NCBI RefSeq assembly: GCF_009712475.1
Contig: NZ_VCJO01000004.1
Coordinates: forward strand, 186,001 to 250,000
Source: Micromonospora sp. CP22
Lineage (GTDB): Bacteria > Actinomycetota > Actinomycetes > Mycobacteriales > Micromonosporaceae
DNA length: 64,000 nucleotides
Reading direction: 5' to 3'
Shown: positions 8,391-16,584 of the stretch, one piece after another
Position numbering within the stretch: the stretch's first letter is position 1
Layout: every line of letters starts with the position of its first letter
Program-made: the position numbers and the translations under genes
The notes under the pieces: generated by a model
Databases searched by the model: none
What the model was told of the DNA's origin: nothing
The model's input: the letters and a program-made list of their open reading frames with translations, nothing else

Positions 8391-10142
8391 ATGCCCCCAC
8401 ACCTCCCGCATCCCGAACCGGGCACACCGGATACGAGGGGGCCACTGAGGTACATCTGGTGGCTGGTCCGCTGCCAACCCCTGCGGGTGTTGCGTGGCGG
8501 ACTCATCGGCACGGCCTGGATGGTGGGGTTGTCGCTCCGGCCGTACCTCATCGCACGGGCCATCGACGACGGGCTGCGCACCGGCGACTACCGGACGCTG
8601 CTGTGGTGGGTGGCCGCCATCGTCGTCGCCGGGATGGGCCTGGCCTATCTGGGCATCATGCGGCACCGGACGATGACGTTCGTCCGGGAGGACGCGTCGG
8701 CCCGCACCGCCGCCGTCCTGCTGCGTCACCTGTCCGGCATCGGTGCCGTGCTGCCCCGCCGACTCGCCGCCGGGGAGGTCGCCACCGTCGGCGGCGCCGA
8801 CATCACCCACACCTCGGCGGTGCTGACGATGACCGGCCCGGGGGTCGGGGCCGTGCTCGCGTACGCGTTCGTCGCCGTGGTCCTCTGGTCGGTCGCTCCG
8901 CTCCTGGCGGTGTTCGTGCTGCTCGGTGTGCCGGCGGTGGTGCTGATCGTGGCGCCGCTGCTACGCCGTCTCGAACGGGTCGAGTCGGTCTACCGTCACC
9001 AGCAGGGCGTCCTCACCACCCGCGCCGCCGACATCGTCGCCGGGTTGCGGGTGCTGGCCGGGGTCGGTGGCCGGGGACTGTTCGCCCGCCGGTACGCGGA
9101 CCGCTCCCGGCGGCTGTTGGCCGAGGGCTACCGGGTCGGTGCCGTGAACAGCTGGATCGAGGCGCTGACGATCGCCGTCCCGGGGCTGTTCCTGGCCGCC
9201 GTGGTGTGGCTGGCCGCGCGCATGGCCGCCGCCGGTGACATCAGCATCGGGCAGATGGTGGCGGTGTACGGGTACGTGGCGGTGCTCATCGTGCCGGTGT
9301 GGTTCCTGCTCGAAGGTGGCCATCAGCTGATCCGGGGTCGGGTCTCCGCCCGCCGCATCGTCGCGCTGCTCAACCTGACCCCGGACGAGGTCGGCCCGAC
9401 GTCGCCGGGCGACGCGACGCCGACTCGACCCGCACCGGAGCACCCCGCCGACCTGCACGACCCCGACACCGGCCTGACCGTGCCCGCCGGGCGGCTGCTG
9501 GCCGTCGCCGCCGACGATCCGGGCGCGGCCGTCGCACTGGCCGACCGCCTCGGGCGGTTCGTGCCCAGCGACGTGACCTGGGGTGGCGTACCGCTGACCG
9601 GGGTCGCGCTCGACGAGGTGCGGGCCCGGATCCTCGTCGCCGACCACGACTCCTACATCTTCGCCGGGACGCTGCGCGAGATCCTTCAGGTGGGGGCCGG
9701 TGGCAGCGACGCCGACCTGGGCGCGGCTCTGCGTGCAGCCTCGGCGGAGGACGTCGTCGATGCCCACCCGGACGGGCTCGCGATGCCGGTCAGCACCCGG
9801 GCCCGGACCCTCTCCGGCGGTCAACGGCAACGCGTACGCCTGGCCCGTGCCCTGCTCGCCGAACCGGAGGTGCTGATCCTCATCGACCCGACGTCGGCCG
9901 TGGACGCACACACCGAGGCACGCATCGCGCAGCGACTCCGCGCGGCGCGGGCGGGCCGGACCACTGTGGTGCTGACCAGCTCACCACTGCTGCTCGGTCA
10001 CGCCGACCAGGTCGCGCACCTGTGCGAGGGCCGGATCGTCTCGGTCGGCAGCCACGGCGAGCTGCTGCACCGTGACCCGGGCTACCGGGCCCTGGTCACC
10101 CGGGACGGCGTGGCCGTCGACGTCGACGGGTCGCTGCGGTGA
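8391..10142 (+). CDS. ABC exporter half-transporter with degenerate ATPase site
   Basis: A 583-residue half-exporter: six-helix membrane domain (about residues 25-310) then a nucleotide-binding domain. The domain is decayed. The Walker A region reads VAADDPGAAVAL with no P-loop lysine, and the Walker B/catalytic pair is VLILIDPTSAVD, so the usual Asp-Glu is Ile-Asp. The signature LSGGQRQRVRLARAL is intact. It overlaps the next half-transporter by 4 nt (GTGA), and that partner shows the opposite pattern, so the two almost certainly form a heterodimer with one working ATP site. Substrate unknown; actinobacterial pairs of this type often export peptides or drugs. Confidence 0.9.
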   Translation: MPPHLPHPEPGTPDTRGPLRYIWWLVRCQPLRVLRGGLIGTAWMVGLSLRPYLIARAIDDGLRTGDYRTLLWWVAAIVVAGMGLAYLGIMRHRTMTFVREDASARTAAVLLRHLSGIGAVLPRRLAAGEVATVGGADITHTSAVLTMTGPGVGAVLAYAFVAVVLWSVAPLLAVFVLLGVPAVVLIVAPLLRRLERVESVYRHQQGVLTTRAADIVAGLRVLAGVGGRGLFARRYADRSRRLLAEGYRVGAVNSWIEALTIAVPGLFLAAVVWLAARMAAAGDISIGQMVAVYGYVAVLIVPVWFLLEGGHQLIRGRVSARRIVALLNLTPDEVGPTSPGDATPTRPAPEHPADLHDPDTGLTVPAGRLLAVAADDPGAAVALADRLGRFVPSDVTWGGVPLTGVALDEVRARILVADHDSYIFAGTLREILQVGAGGSDADLGAALRAASAEDVVDAHPDGLAMPVSTRARTLSGGQRQRVRLARALLAEPEVLILIDPTSAVDAHTEARIAQRLRAARAGRTTVVLTSSPLLLGHADQVAHLCEGRIVSVGSHGELLHRDPGYRALVTRDGVAVDVDGSLR

Positions 10143-11899
10143 GCGGGCTGCCGGTCGCCGACCGGTCGACCGTCCGCCGCGCCGCACTGGGTCTGCTCGC
10201 CGTGGATCGTCGCGCGGTCGCCGTCGTGCTGGTGCTGCACGCTGCCGCCGCGGTCGCCGGGCTCGCCACGCCGTGGCTGCTGGGCAGGATCGTCGACGCG
10301 GTCGCGGCCGGTGCCGGTACCGCCTCTCTGGATCGCCTGGCGCTCGCGATCGTCGGATCCGTGCTGGCGCACGGTCTGCTCACCCGATACGCCCAGTACA
10401 CCGGACACCGGTTCGGCGAGCGTGCCGTCGCCCGGTTGCGCGAGGGTTTCGTCACGCGCACGCTCGACCTGCCCGTCTCCGTCGTCGAGCGGGCCGGCAC
10501 CGGTGAACTCGCCACCCGCAGTTCGGTGGACGTGGCGACCGTCGGGAGCACCGTCCGGGACGTCGTGCCGGTCATGGTCATCGCCTCGACCCAACTGACG
10601 TTGCTGTTCGGTGCGATCTTCCTCCTGCACCCGCTGCTCGGCCTGGTCGCCCTGACCGGCCTGCCGTCGATCGTCGCGGTCACCCGCTGGTATCTACGCC
10701 GAGCCCGGCCGGCGTACCTCGCCGAGGGAGCCGCGACAGCCGAACTGACCGAGTCGTTGACCACGACCGCGGAGGGTGCCCGCACCATCGAGGCGCTGCG
10801 CCTCGGTGCCGACCGGGTCGCGCACGGCAGGAAGCGCATCCGCCGGGTGTGGGACACCCGCCGGGCGACCCTGGCACTGCGCTCGGTCTTCTTCCCGGTC
10901 GTGGAGGCGAGCTACGCGCTGCCCATCGCCGCGGTCCTGCTGTTCGGCGGCGTGCTGCTCGACCGGGACATGGTGACCCTCGGCGAGGTGGTCGCCGCCG
11001 CGCTCTACCTCCAGCAGGCGATCGATCCACTGGACCGGCTGCTGCAATGGATGGAGCAGGCCCAACGTGGCCTCGCCTCGTTCGCCCGCGTACTCGGTGT
11101 CGGCCAGCAGTCGGCACCCGCCGCCGTCCCGGTCGCCACCGCGACGCCACGACCGCGCGACCCGGCGCCCGCGCGATCCGGCAGCCTCGTCGTGCGCGCG
11201 GCCCGCTTCTCGTACGCCGACGGCCACGACGTGCTGCACGGGATCGACCTTTCGGTGCGCCCCGGCGAACGCCTCGCCATCGTCGGCCCGTCCGGGGCGG
11301 GGAAGTCCACCCTGGCCAGGCTGCTGGCCGGCATCGACGCGCCACGCGAGGGCGTGGTCAGCCTCGACGGTCAACCGGTGACGGACCTCGACCCGGCCGA
11401 GCGCCGTCGCCGGATCGCCCTGGTCACCCAGGAACACCACGTCTTCATCGGTACGCTGCGCGACAACCTCGCCTTCGCCGCGCCCGACGCCTCCGACGAG
11501 CAGATGCGCGCGGCGCTGGAGGCCGTGAGCGCCGACTGGGCCACCAACCTGCCCGACGGACTCGACACGCAACTCGGCGACGGTGCCCGCGAACTCGGTC
11601 CCGCCGACGCCCAGCAGCTCGCGCTGGCCCGGCTGGTGCTGGCCGACCCGCACATCCTGATCCTCGACGAGGCGACCGCCGCCCTCGATCCGACGACCGC
11701 CCGGCGTACCGAACGGGCACTCGCCGCCGTGGTCACCGGGCGTACCGTCATCGCCATCGCACACCGGCTGAACACCGCGCACGACGCCGACCGGGTGGCG
11801 GTGCTGGAGGACGGCCGGATCACCGAACTCGGCAGCCACGACGAACTCGTACGCGCCGGTGGCGCCTACGCCGCCCTCTGGCACTCCTGGCACGGCTGA
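10139..11899 (+). CDS. ABC exporter half-transporter with intact Walker motifs
   Basis: A 586-residue half-exporter. Membrane domain about residues 20-320, then a nucleotide-binding domain with Walker A GPSGAGKST, Walker B HILILDEATAALD with the catalytic Glu, and H-loop AIAHRLNTAHDADRV. The signature motif is lost: where LSGGQ is expected the sequence reads LGPADAQQLALARL. Together with the partner encoded just upstream (intact signature, no Walker A lysine) it would form one composite working ATP site and one dead one. GTG start at 10139 overlaps the upstream stop. Confidence 0.92.
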   Translation: MSGLPVADRSTVRRAALGLLAVDRRAVAVVLVLHAAAAVAGLATPWLLGRIVDAVAAGAGTASLDRLALAIVGSVLAHGLLTRYAQYTGHRFGERAVARLREGFVTRTLDLPVSVVERAGTGELATRSSVDVATVGSTVRDVVPVMVIASTQLTLLFGAIFLLHPLLGLVALTGLPSIVAVTRWYLRRARPAYLAEGAATAELTESLTTTAEGARTIEALRLGADRVAHGRKRIRRVWDTRRATLALRSVFFPVVEASYALPIAAVLLFGGVLLDRDMVTLGEVVAAALYLQQAIDPLDRLLQWMEQAQRGLASFARVLGVGQQSAPAAVPVATATPRPRDPAPARSGSLVVRAARFSYADGHDVLHGIDLSVRPGERLAIVGPSGAGKSTLARLLAGIDAPREGVVSLDGQPVTDLDPAERRRRIALVTQEHHVFIGTLRDNLAFAAPDASDEQMRAALEAVSADWATNLPDGLDTQLGDGARELGPADAQQLALARLVLADPHILILDEATAALDPTTARRTERALAAVVTGRTVIAIAHRLNTAHDADRVAVLEDGRITELGSHDELVRAGGAYAALWHSWHG

Positions 11900-11916
11900 C
11901 GGCAGTTGGAGACCCA

Positions 11917-12039
11917 GTGGACACCACAAGCGACCCAGGCAAGAAGCACAGCGCCGAAACCTTCGCCGCCGAACTCAGGCGCCGGATCGCCGCCGCCGAG
12001 GAAGGCGTTGCGCGTGGCGTCGCGGAGCTGTCCGGGTAG
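11917..12039 (+). CDS. Possible 40-residue protein of unknown function
   Basis: A short frame with GTG at 11917 preceded by GGAG 5 nt upstream. The peptide is acidic at first (VDTTSDPGKK), then a predicted amphipathic helix (AETFAAELRRRIAAAEEG). Third codon positions are mostly G/C, as in real genes here. It starts 18 nt after the ABC exporter stop and ends 31 nt before a strong hairpin, so it could be the last gene of that operon. It could also be the remnant of a longer gene. No family was recognised. Confidence 0.4.
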   Translation: MDTTSDPGKKHSAETFAAELRRRIAAAEEGVARGVAELSG

Positions 12040-12070
12040 CTGCGATCGCGCAGCACGCCAATCCCCGTGC

Positions 12071-12121
12071 CGCTCCGGGTGCACCTCGGTGCTGGGAACA
12101 GCAGCGGATGCACCCGGAGCG
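12071..12121. terminator. Bidirectional hairpin terminator
   Basis: CGCTCCGGGTGCA (12071-12083) is exactly inverted at 12109-12121, a perfect 13-bp stem with a 25-nt loop. It lies between convergent units, the ABC exporter operon and the dihydrofolate-reductase-like gene, where a two-way terminator is expected. Confidence 0.7.
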
Positions 12122-12144
12122 CACAACGGTCGGCCCGCAGGCGG

Positions 12145-12720
12145 TCAGCGGACCACGTCGTAGATCAGCTTCTGGATGCCGTTGGCGTACGACTCACTCT
12201 CGACGAGCTTGAGGTTCTGCTTGTCCCGGTCGGTGTCGCTGAACAGCCGCTTGCCCGCGCCGAGCAGAACCGGGAAGACCAGCAGGTGGTAGCGGTCGAT
12301 CAGATCGGCGTCGGACAGGTTGCGGTTCAGCGTGGCGCTGCCGTGGATGATGATCGGCCCGCCCTCGGTCTGCTTCAGCGCGGCGACGTCGTCCAGCGAC
12401 CGGAGGATGACCGTCTCCCCCCAGTTGGACACCAGGTCCCGCTCGTCCAGAGTGGTCGACACGACGTACTTCGGCATCGCGTTGTAGCCGGGGAACTCGT
12501 CGGTCATCGTCGGCCACACCGGCGCGAACGCTTCGTAGCTGACCCGGCCCAACATCATCGCCGTGGCCTCGTCCTGTTCACGGCCCTTCAGCTCGTAGGC
12601 GGCCTCGTCGAACACGATGTCGTTGAAGGTCCAGCCCGAGTTGCGGTAGCCCGGTTCTCCGCCGGGTGCCTCGACGACGCCGTCGAGCGAGACGAACGCG
12701 GTGGCGATCAGGGTACGCAT
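12145..12720 (-). CDS. Dihydrofolate reductase / RibD C-terminal-like protein
   Basis: 191 residues of the DHFR-like RibD_C family of reductases. Visible are the N-terminal strand MRTLIATAFVSLDGVVEAPGG, ATAMMLGRVSYEAFAPVWP, PKYVVSTTL, GGPIIIHGSATLNRNL (cofactor loop) and YHLLVFPVLLGAGKRLF. These lone actinobacterial members are NADPH-dependent oxidoreductases of unknown substrate and are not the housekeeping folA or ribD. Start at ATG 12720 preceded by GAGGAG at 7 nt; the open frame upstream of it is not protein-like. Confidence 0.88.
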   Translation of the reverse strand: MRTLIATAFVSLDGVVEAPGGEPGYRNSGWTFNDIVFDEAAYELKGREQDEATAMMLGRVSYEAFAPVWPTMTDEFPGYNAMPKYVVSTTLDERDLVSNWGETVILRSLDDVAALKQTEGGPIIIHGSATLNRNLSDADLIDRYHLLVFPVLLGAGKRLFSDTDRDKQNLKLVESESYANGIQKLIYDVVR

Positions 12721-12837
12721 GGGTTGCTCCTCGGTCTTGTCTGACGTGCTGTCATCAGTGCGACGAGCGGGAGTCGCCGGAATCGACAACGCGCGCCAGA
12801 AATTTCCTACCACTGCCGGACGGCAGGTCCGCGCACG

Positions 12838-14214
12838 TCAGGCGGGCGCGGCACGTCGGCGAGCCACGGTCGGGTCGAGCGGCGCACCGGCGGGTACGAG
12901 GCTGACCACCCCCGCCGGCAGCCGGACGGGCGGCACGTCGCCGTAGCCGAGCATCCCGGTCACCTCGGGACCGGCGAGCGCGTACCGGCGGCCCAGGTCC
13001 GTCACCACGGAGATCGCGCCGCCACCGGCGCCCGGCGTGGCGACCGATTCGACGATCGCACCCCGTCCCGGCTCCACGACCACGTGGTCGGCGCTGGTCG
13101 CATCGGTCGGTCGTTCCGACACCGGAGGCAGCGGCGGCAGCTCCCCGCCCAGCCGCAGGTCCACCCGGCCGGTGTCGTCGCCGACCCGCGCGCAGATCGT
13201 CGACGAGTCAGACGTGGCCAGCCGGGGCAGCGTGCCCGGCGGCGCGTCGGGCCCGGCGGGGACGAGGTCGGGCAGCTGCGGCAGGGCGGCGAACCGTCCG
13301 AGACTGATCCGCTCCGGCTCCCGCTGACCGGTACGGGCCAGCAGCAGACCGGCCTGTAGCTCGGTGATGGCGGCGAGGCCGTCGCGCAGTACCACCGCGT
13401 ACTGCCGTCCGCCACCGGGGTTGCTCACCACCAGCACGTCACCGACCCGTGCACCGGCGACGCGGGCGGACCGGCGGCCCACGCCGGGCGGGTCCAGCGG
13501 GGCCAGGTCGGTGCCCGCCGGCACGGCGTTGAGCAGCGCGGCGGCGACCGGCACGGACCGGGAGCGGGTGATCGCGAGCGCCGCCAGCACCCGGTCGGCG
13601 TCCCGGATCAGGTGGCGTCGCTGCTGCCAGAGCAGGTGCAGCCGCCCGCCGGGGTCACGCAGCAGCAGGGCATCGCGGCCCAGCGGCCGACCGCCGGAGT
13701 CGCTGGTGCCCACCAGCAGCACCGACCGGGTCGCCGAGGCGTGCTCGGTCGGGGAGACCGAGCAGACCGTCCACGGTGCGGTGGTGAGCCCGGCCGCCGC
13801 GGGCAGCGAGTCGGGGGCGTCGCGGATGCCCAGCGGCAGGCCCCGGGGCACCCCGTCGATCGACCGGCGGGACACCAGGACGGTCTTCGGCCGCTGGACG
13901 CCGATGATGAGCAGCGCCGAGGCGTAGTTGAGCACCGGATGGAGCTTGTCCTCCCGGTAGACGAACCGGGCGCCGGACTCCCGCTCCACGATCACCGCAC
14001 CCGGGTCGCGCCAGGTCGCGCCGTCGCCGGTGACCAGGCCGTACAGGGCGGTGCCACCGAGCCCGATGGACGCCACCAGCAGACCGGCCAACCCGGCTCC
14101 GGCGAGCCGACGCAACGGCGACCGCGCCGGATCGGGATCCCGCGTCACCAGGGCGGCCACCGTCCGTTGGACGGTGAACTGGTACGAGTGCAGCTGGTCC
14201 TGCCGCGACGCCAT
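12838..14214 (-). CDS. eccB: Type VII secretion protein EccB
   Basis: 458 residues matching EccB, a membrane subunit of ESX/type VII secretion whose large C-terminal domain lies outside the cytoplasmic membrane. The conserved start MASRQDQLHSYQFTVQR is followed by a single membrane helix (GLAGLLVASIGLGGTALYGLV) and then the extracytoplasmic domain, with the two-Cys pattern ...TVCSVSP and STICARV that normally forms a disulfide. ATG 14214 has GGAGGGG upstream. No other ecc gene, mycosin or WXG100 gene is near: upstream is a divergent spermidine-synthase-like gene. So it is an orphan subunit here, or part of a scattered locus. Confidence 0.9.
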   Translation of the reverse strand: MASRQDQLHSYQFTVQRTVAALVTRDPDPARSPLRRLAGAGLAGLLVASIGLGGTALYGLVTGDGATWRDPGAVIVERESGARFVYREDKLHPVLNYASALLIIGVQRPKTVLVSRRSIDGVPRGLPLGIRDAPDSLPAAAGLTTAPWTVCSVSPTEHASATRSVLLVGTSDSGGRPLGRDALLLRDPGGRLHLLWQQRRHLIRDADRVLAALAITRSRSVPVAAALLNAVPAGTDLAPLDPPGVGRRSARVAGARVGDVLVVSNPGGGRQYAVVLRDGLAAITELQAGLLLARTGQREPERISLGRFAALPQLPDLVPAGPDAPPGTLPRLATSDSSTICARVGDDTGRVDLRLGGELPPLPPVSERPTDATSADHVVVEPGRGAIVESVATPGAGGGAISVVTDLGRRYALAGPEVTGMLGYGDVPPVRLPAGVVSLVPAGAPLDPTVARRRAAPA

Positions 14215-14325
14215 CGTGTCCCCTCCGGCGAGACGATCGGGGCACAGGATATGCGCTGCGTCGATGTTCCGAGGACCGTGCGTCACATCAGGGCCGATCG
14301 GTGGCCGCCGGGTAGCATCCCGGCG

Positions 14326-15045
14326 GTGAGCCTGCGCTTCGAGGAACTGGCCTGGCGGCCGACACCCATCGGCGAGATCAGCCTGCGTCGGCGTCGCGAG
14401 CCACGGCTCGACCTGGACGTGTACGAGGTCAAGCTCGACGACGAGTTCCTGATGTCGAGTCTGTTCACCGTCGGCGAGGTCGAGTTGGCCCGATCGGCGT
14501 TGGCGGCGCTGACCGGTGACCGCCTCGACGTCGTCGTCGGTGGCCTGGGCCTCGGCTACACCGCCCGTACCGCCCTGTCAGACGACCGGGTCGCCTCCCT
14601 GCTCGTGGTGGAGGCGATCGAGGACGTGATCGACTGGCACCGGCGTGGCCTGCTGCCCTTCGCCGCCGGGCTGGCCACCGACCCGCGTACCCGGATGGTG
14701 CGGGCGGACTTCTTCGCCCGGGTGGCCGGTCCCGACGGTCTCGACCCCGACGACCCCGGACGTCGCTTCCACGCGGTGCTGCTCGACGTCGACCACTCGC
14801 CCCGGCACCCGCTGCACCCGAGCCACGCCGCCTTCTACCAGCCCGACGGACTGCGCCGGCTGGCCCGGCTGCTGCTCCCGGGCGGGGTGTTCGCCCTCTG
14901 GTCGGACGACCCACCGGATCCGGACTTCGAAGCCGTCCTCGCCGCCGTGTTCCCCACCTGGCACAGCCGGGTGGTGCGGTTCGCCAACCCGCTGACCGGC
15001 GGCGAGTCGACCAACACCGTCTACCTGGGGCAGCTTCCGGCCTGA
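14326..15045 (+). CDS. Spermidine synthase-like protein
   Basis: About 239 residues with a methyltransferase-type Rossmann fold of the spermidine synthase superfamily: DVVVGGLGLGYTARTAL (nucleotide-binding loop), LLVVEAIEDVIDWHRRGL, and FHAVLLDVDHSPRHPLHPSHAAFY in the active-site loop region. The typical polyamine synthase DGx5D active-site motifs are altered, so catalysis of spermidine formation is doubtful. GTG 14326 is the start consistent with the family; it diverges from eccB with 111 nt between them. No neighbour suggests a polyamine pathway. Confidence 0.8.
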   Translation: MSLRFEELAWRPTPIGEISLRRRREPRLDLDVYEVKLDDEFLMSSLFTVGEVELARSALAALTGDRLDVVVGGLGLGYTARTALSDDRVASLLVVEAIEDVIDWHRRGLLPFAAGLATDPRTRMVRADFFARVAGPDGLDPDDPGRRFHAVLLDVDHSPRHPLHPSHAAFYQPDGLRRLARLLLPGGVFALWSDDPPDPDFEAVLAAVFPTWHSRVVRFANPLTGGESTNTVYLGQLPA

Positions 15046-15143
15046 GCCGGGCAGACGCCACCGGTCGGCATGAACCCGCCCGATCCGGGTACGCATCTCG
15101 GCACCTGCGCCCGGATCGGCCGGGCAGCCGGTGGGAGGTGGAG

Positions 15144-15320
15144 ATGCGTGCCCTGCTCTGGGTCGTGGCCGTGGTCGCCGGGGTGCTGGTCCTGCTCGGC
15201 CTGCTCCTCGAAGCGGTCCGCTGGCTGATCATCATCGGCGTCATCGCGCTCGCCGCAGTGATCATCCTGTCTTTCGTCAAGGGCCGCCAGTCCGCCCACA
15301 ACTATCCCAACCGCCGCTGA
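15144..15320 (+). CDS. Small two-helix membrane protein
   Basis: 58 residues with two adjacent hydrophobic stretches, ALLWVVAVVAGVLVLLGLLL and RWLIIIGVIALAAVIILSFV, and a short basic tail KGRQSAHNYPNRR. The ribosome site GGGAGGTGGAG precedes ATG 15144. Such short membrane proteins are common in actinomycetes and none of the visible features gives a function. It stands alone between the spermidine-synthase-like gene and a convergent desaturase gene. Confidence 0.65.
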   Translation: MRALLWVVAVVAGVLVLLGLLLEAVRWLIIIGVIALAAVIILSFVKGRQSAHNYPNRR

Positions 15321-15346
15321 GACCGACCCCGGCCCTGGGACCGACC

Positions 15347-15403
15347 CCGGCCCGCCCAGCCGAGCAGGCCGGTGCCGGGCCTGGGGGGGGCCGGGCGGGC
15401 CGG
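15347..15403. terminator. Bidirectional hairpin terminator
   Basis: CCGGCCCGCCC (15347-15357) is perfectly inverted at 15393-15403 (11 bp, 35-nt loop with a run of eight G). It separates the convergent small membrane protein and desaturase genes. Next to it the 15-nt unit GACCGACCCCGGCCC occurs twice in tandem. Confidence 0.55.
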
Positions 15404-15412
15404 TGCCGGCGG

Positions 15413-16570
15413 TCAGGCGGCGACGAGGGCCCGGGTCGGACGGTCGCCGGAGTCGTCGATCGGGGTGGCCGGGGCCGTCGGCTGGCGGCGGTTCGGCAGC
15501 GCCAGCCGGAAGACCTTCTTCCAGGCGGAGAAGACCTGCCGGGGCAGCGAGCCGGTGGTGTACTTCAGCCCGTACCGCTTGAACAGCGCCTGCACCTCCG
15601 GCGCGATCTCCTGGTAGCGGTTGCTCGGCAGATCCGGGAAGAGGTGGTGCTCGATCTGGAACGACAGGTTCCCGGTCATGATGTGCATCAGTTTGCTGCC
15701 GCTGATGTTGGCCGAGCCGAGCATCTGCCGCACGTACCACTCCCCCCGGGTCTCACCCTCGATGGAGGTCTTCTCGAAGGTCTCCACCCCCTCCGGAAAG
15801 TGCCCGCACATGATCACCGAGTGGCTCCACAGGTTGCGGATCAGGTTCGCGGTGAAGTTGGCGGCCAGGGTGTGCAGGAAAGACGGGCCGGACAGCAGCG
15901 GGAACAGCAGGTAGTCCTTGAGGAACTGGCGGCGGATCTTCCGGCCGACCGCGCGCAGTCGGGTGCGGAACTCCGGGTCCTTGAGCCCACCGTTCTTCAG
16001 CCGGTCGCCCAGTTCGAGGTCGTACGCGGCGATGCCGTACTCGAAGAAGCAGGCGTTGAGGAAGTTGTAGAACGGCTGGCCCAGGTGCGCCGGGTGCCAG
16101 GGCTGGTCCTCGTCGACGCGCATGATGCCGTAGCCGAGGTCGTTGTCCTTGCCGACCACGTTGGTGTAGCGGTGGTGCAGCTCGTTGTGCGACTGCTTCC
16201 ACTGGTCGGCCGGGGCGACGTGGTCCCATTCCCAGCTGGTCGAGTGGATCTTCGGGTCGCGCATCCAGTCCCACTGCCCGTGCAGGACGTTGTGCCCGAT
16301 CTCCATGTTCTCCAGGATCTTCGCCACCGACAGCCCGGCGGTGCCGACGATCCAGGCCGGCGGGAACAGCGAGAACAACAGCACCACCCGGCTGCCGATC
16401 TCCAGCTTCCGCTGCGTCGAGATGACCTTGCGGATGTACGCGGCGTCCCGTTCGCCCCGGGAGGCGATGACCCGTTCGCGGATGGCGTCGAGCTCCCGGC
16501 CGAGGTTCTCGATGTCCTCGGCGGTGAGGTGGGCGATCGGGTTGTCGGCCTTCTTCTGGATCACGGTCAT
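15413..16570 (-). CDS. Membrane fatty acid desaturase (DesA3-like)
   Basis: 385 residues of the membrane acyl-lipid/acyl-CoA desaturase family; introduces a cis double bond into a fatty acyl chain using O2 and electrons from a reductase. All three His boxes are present: HNVLHGQWD, HNELHHRYTN and QIEHHLFPD. Four hydrophobic helices flank them. It is followed upstream on the same strand, 14 nt away, by a ferredoxin reductase with a plant-type iron-sulfur domain. The arrangement matches Mycobacterium tuberculosis DesA3 (Rv3229c) with its electron donor Rv3230c, a stearoyl-CoA delta-9 desaturase pair; that substrate is inferred. Confidence 0.93.
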   Translation of the reverse strand: MTVIQKKADNPIAHLTAEDIENLGRELDAIRERVIASRGERDAAYIRKVISTQRKLEIGSRVVLLFSLFPPAWIVGTAGLSVAKILENMEIGHNVLHGQWDWMRDPKIHSTSWEWDHVAPADQWKQSHNELHHRYTNVVGKDNDLGYGIMRVDEDQPWHPAHLGQPFYNFLNACFFEYGIAAYDLELGDRLKNGGLKDPEFRTRLRAVGRKIRRQFLKDYLLFPLLSGPSFLHTLAANFTANLIRNLWSHSVIMCGHFPEGVETFEKTSIEGETRGEWYVRQMLGSANISGSKLMHIMTGNLSFQIEHHLFPDLPSNRYQEIAPEVQALFKRYGLKYTTGSLPRQVFSAWKKVFRLALPNRRQPTAPATPIDDSGDRPTRALVAA

Positions 16571-16584
16571 CGGTGGTTCTCCGA

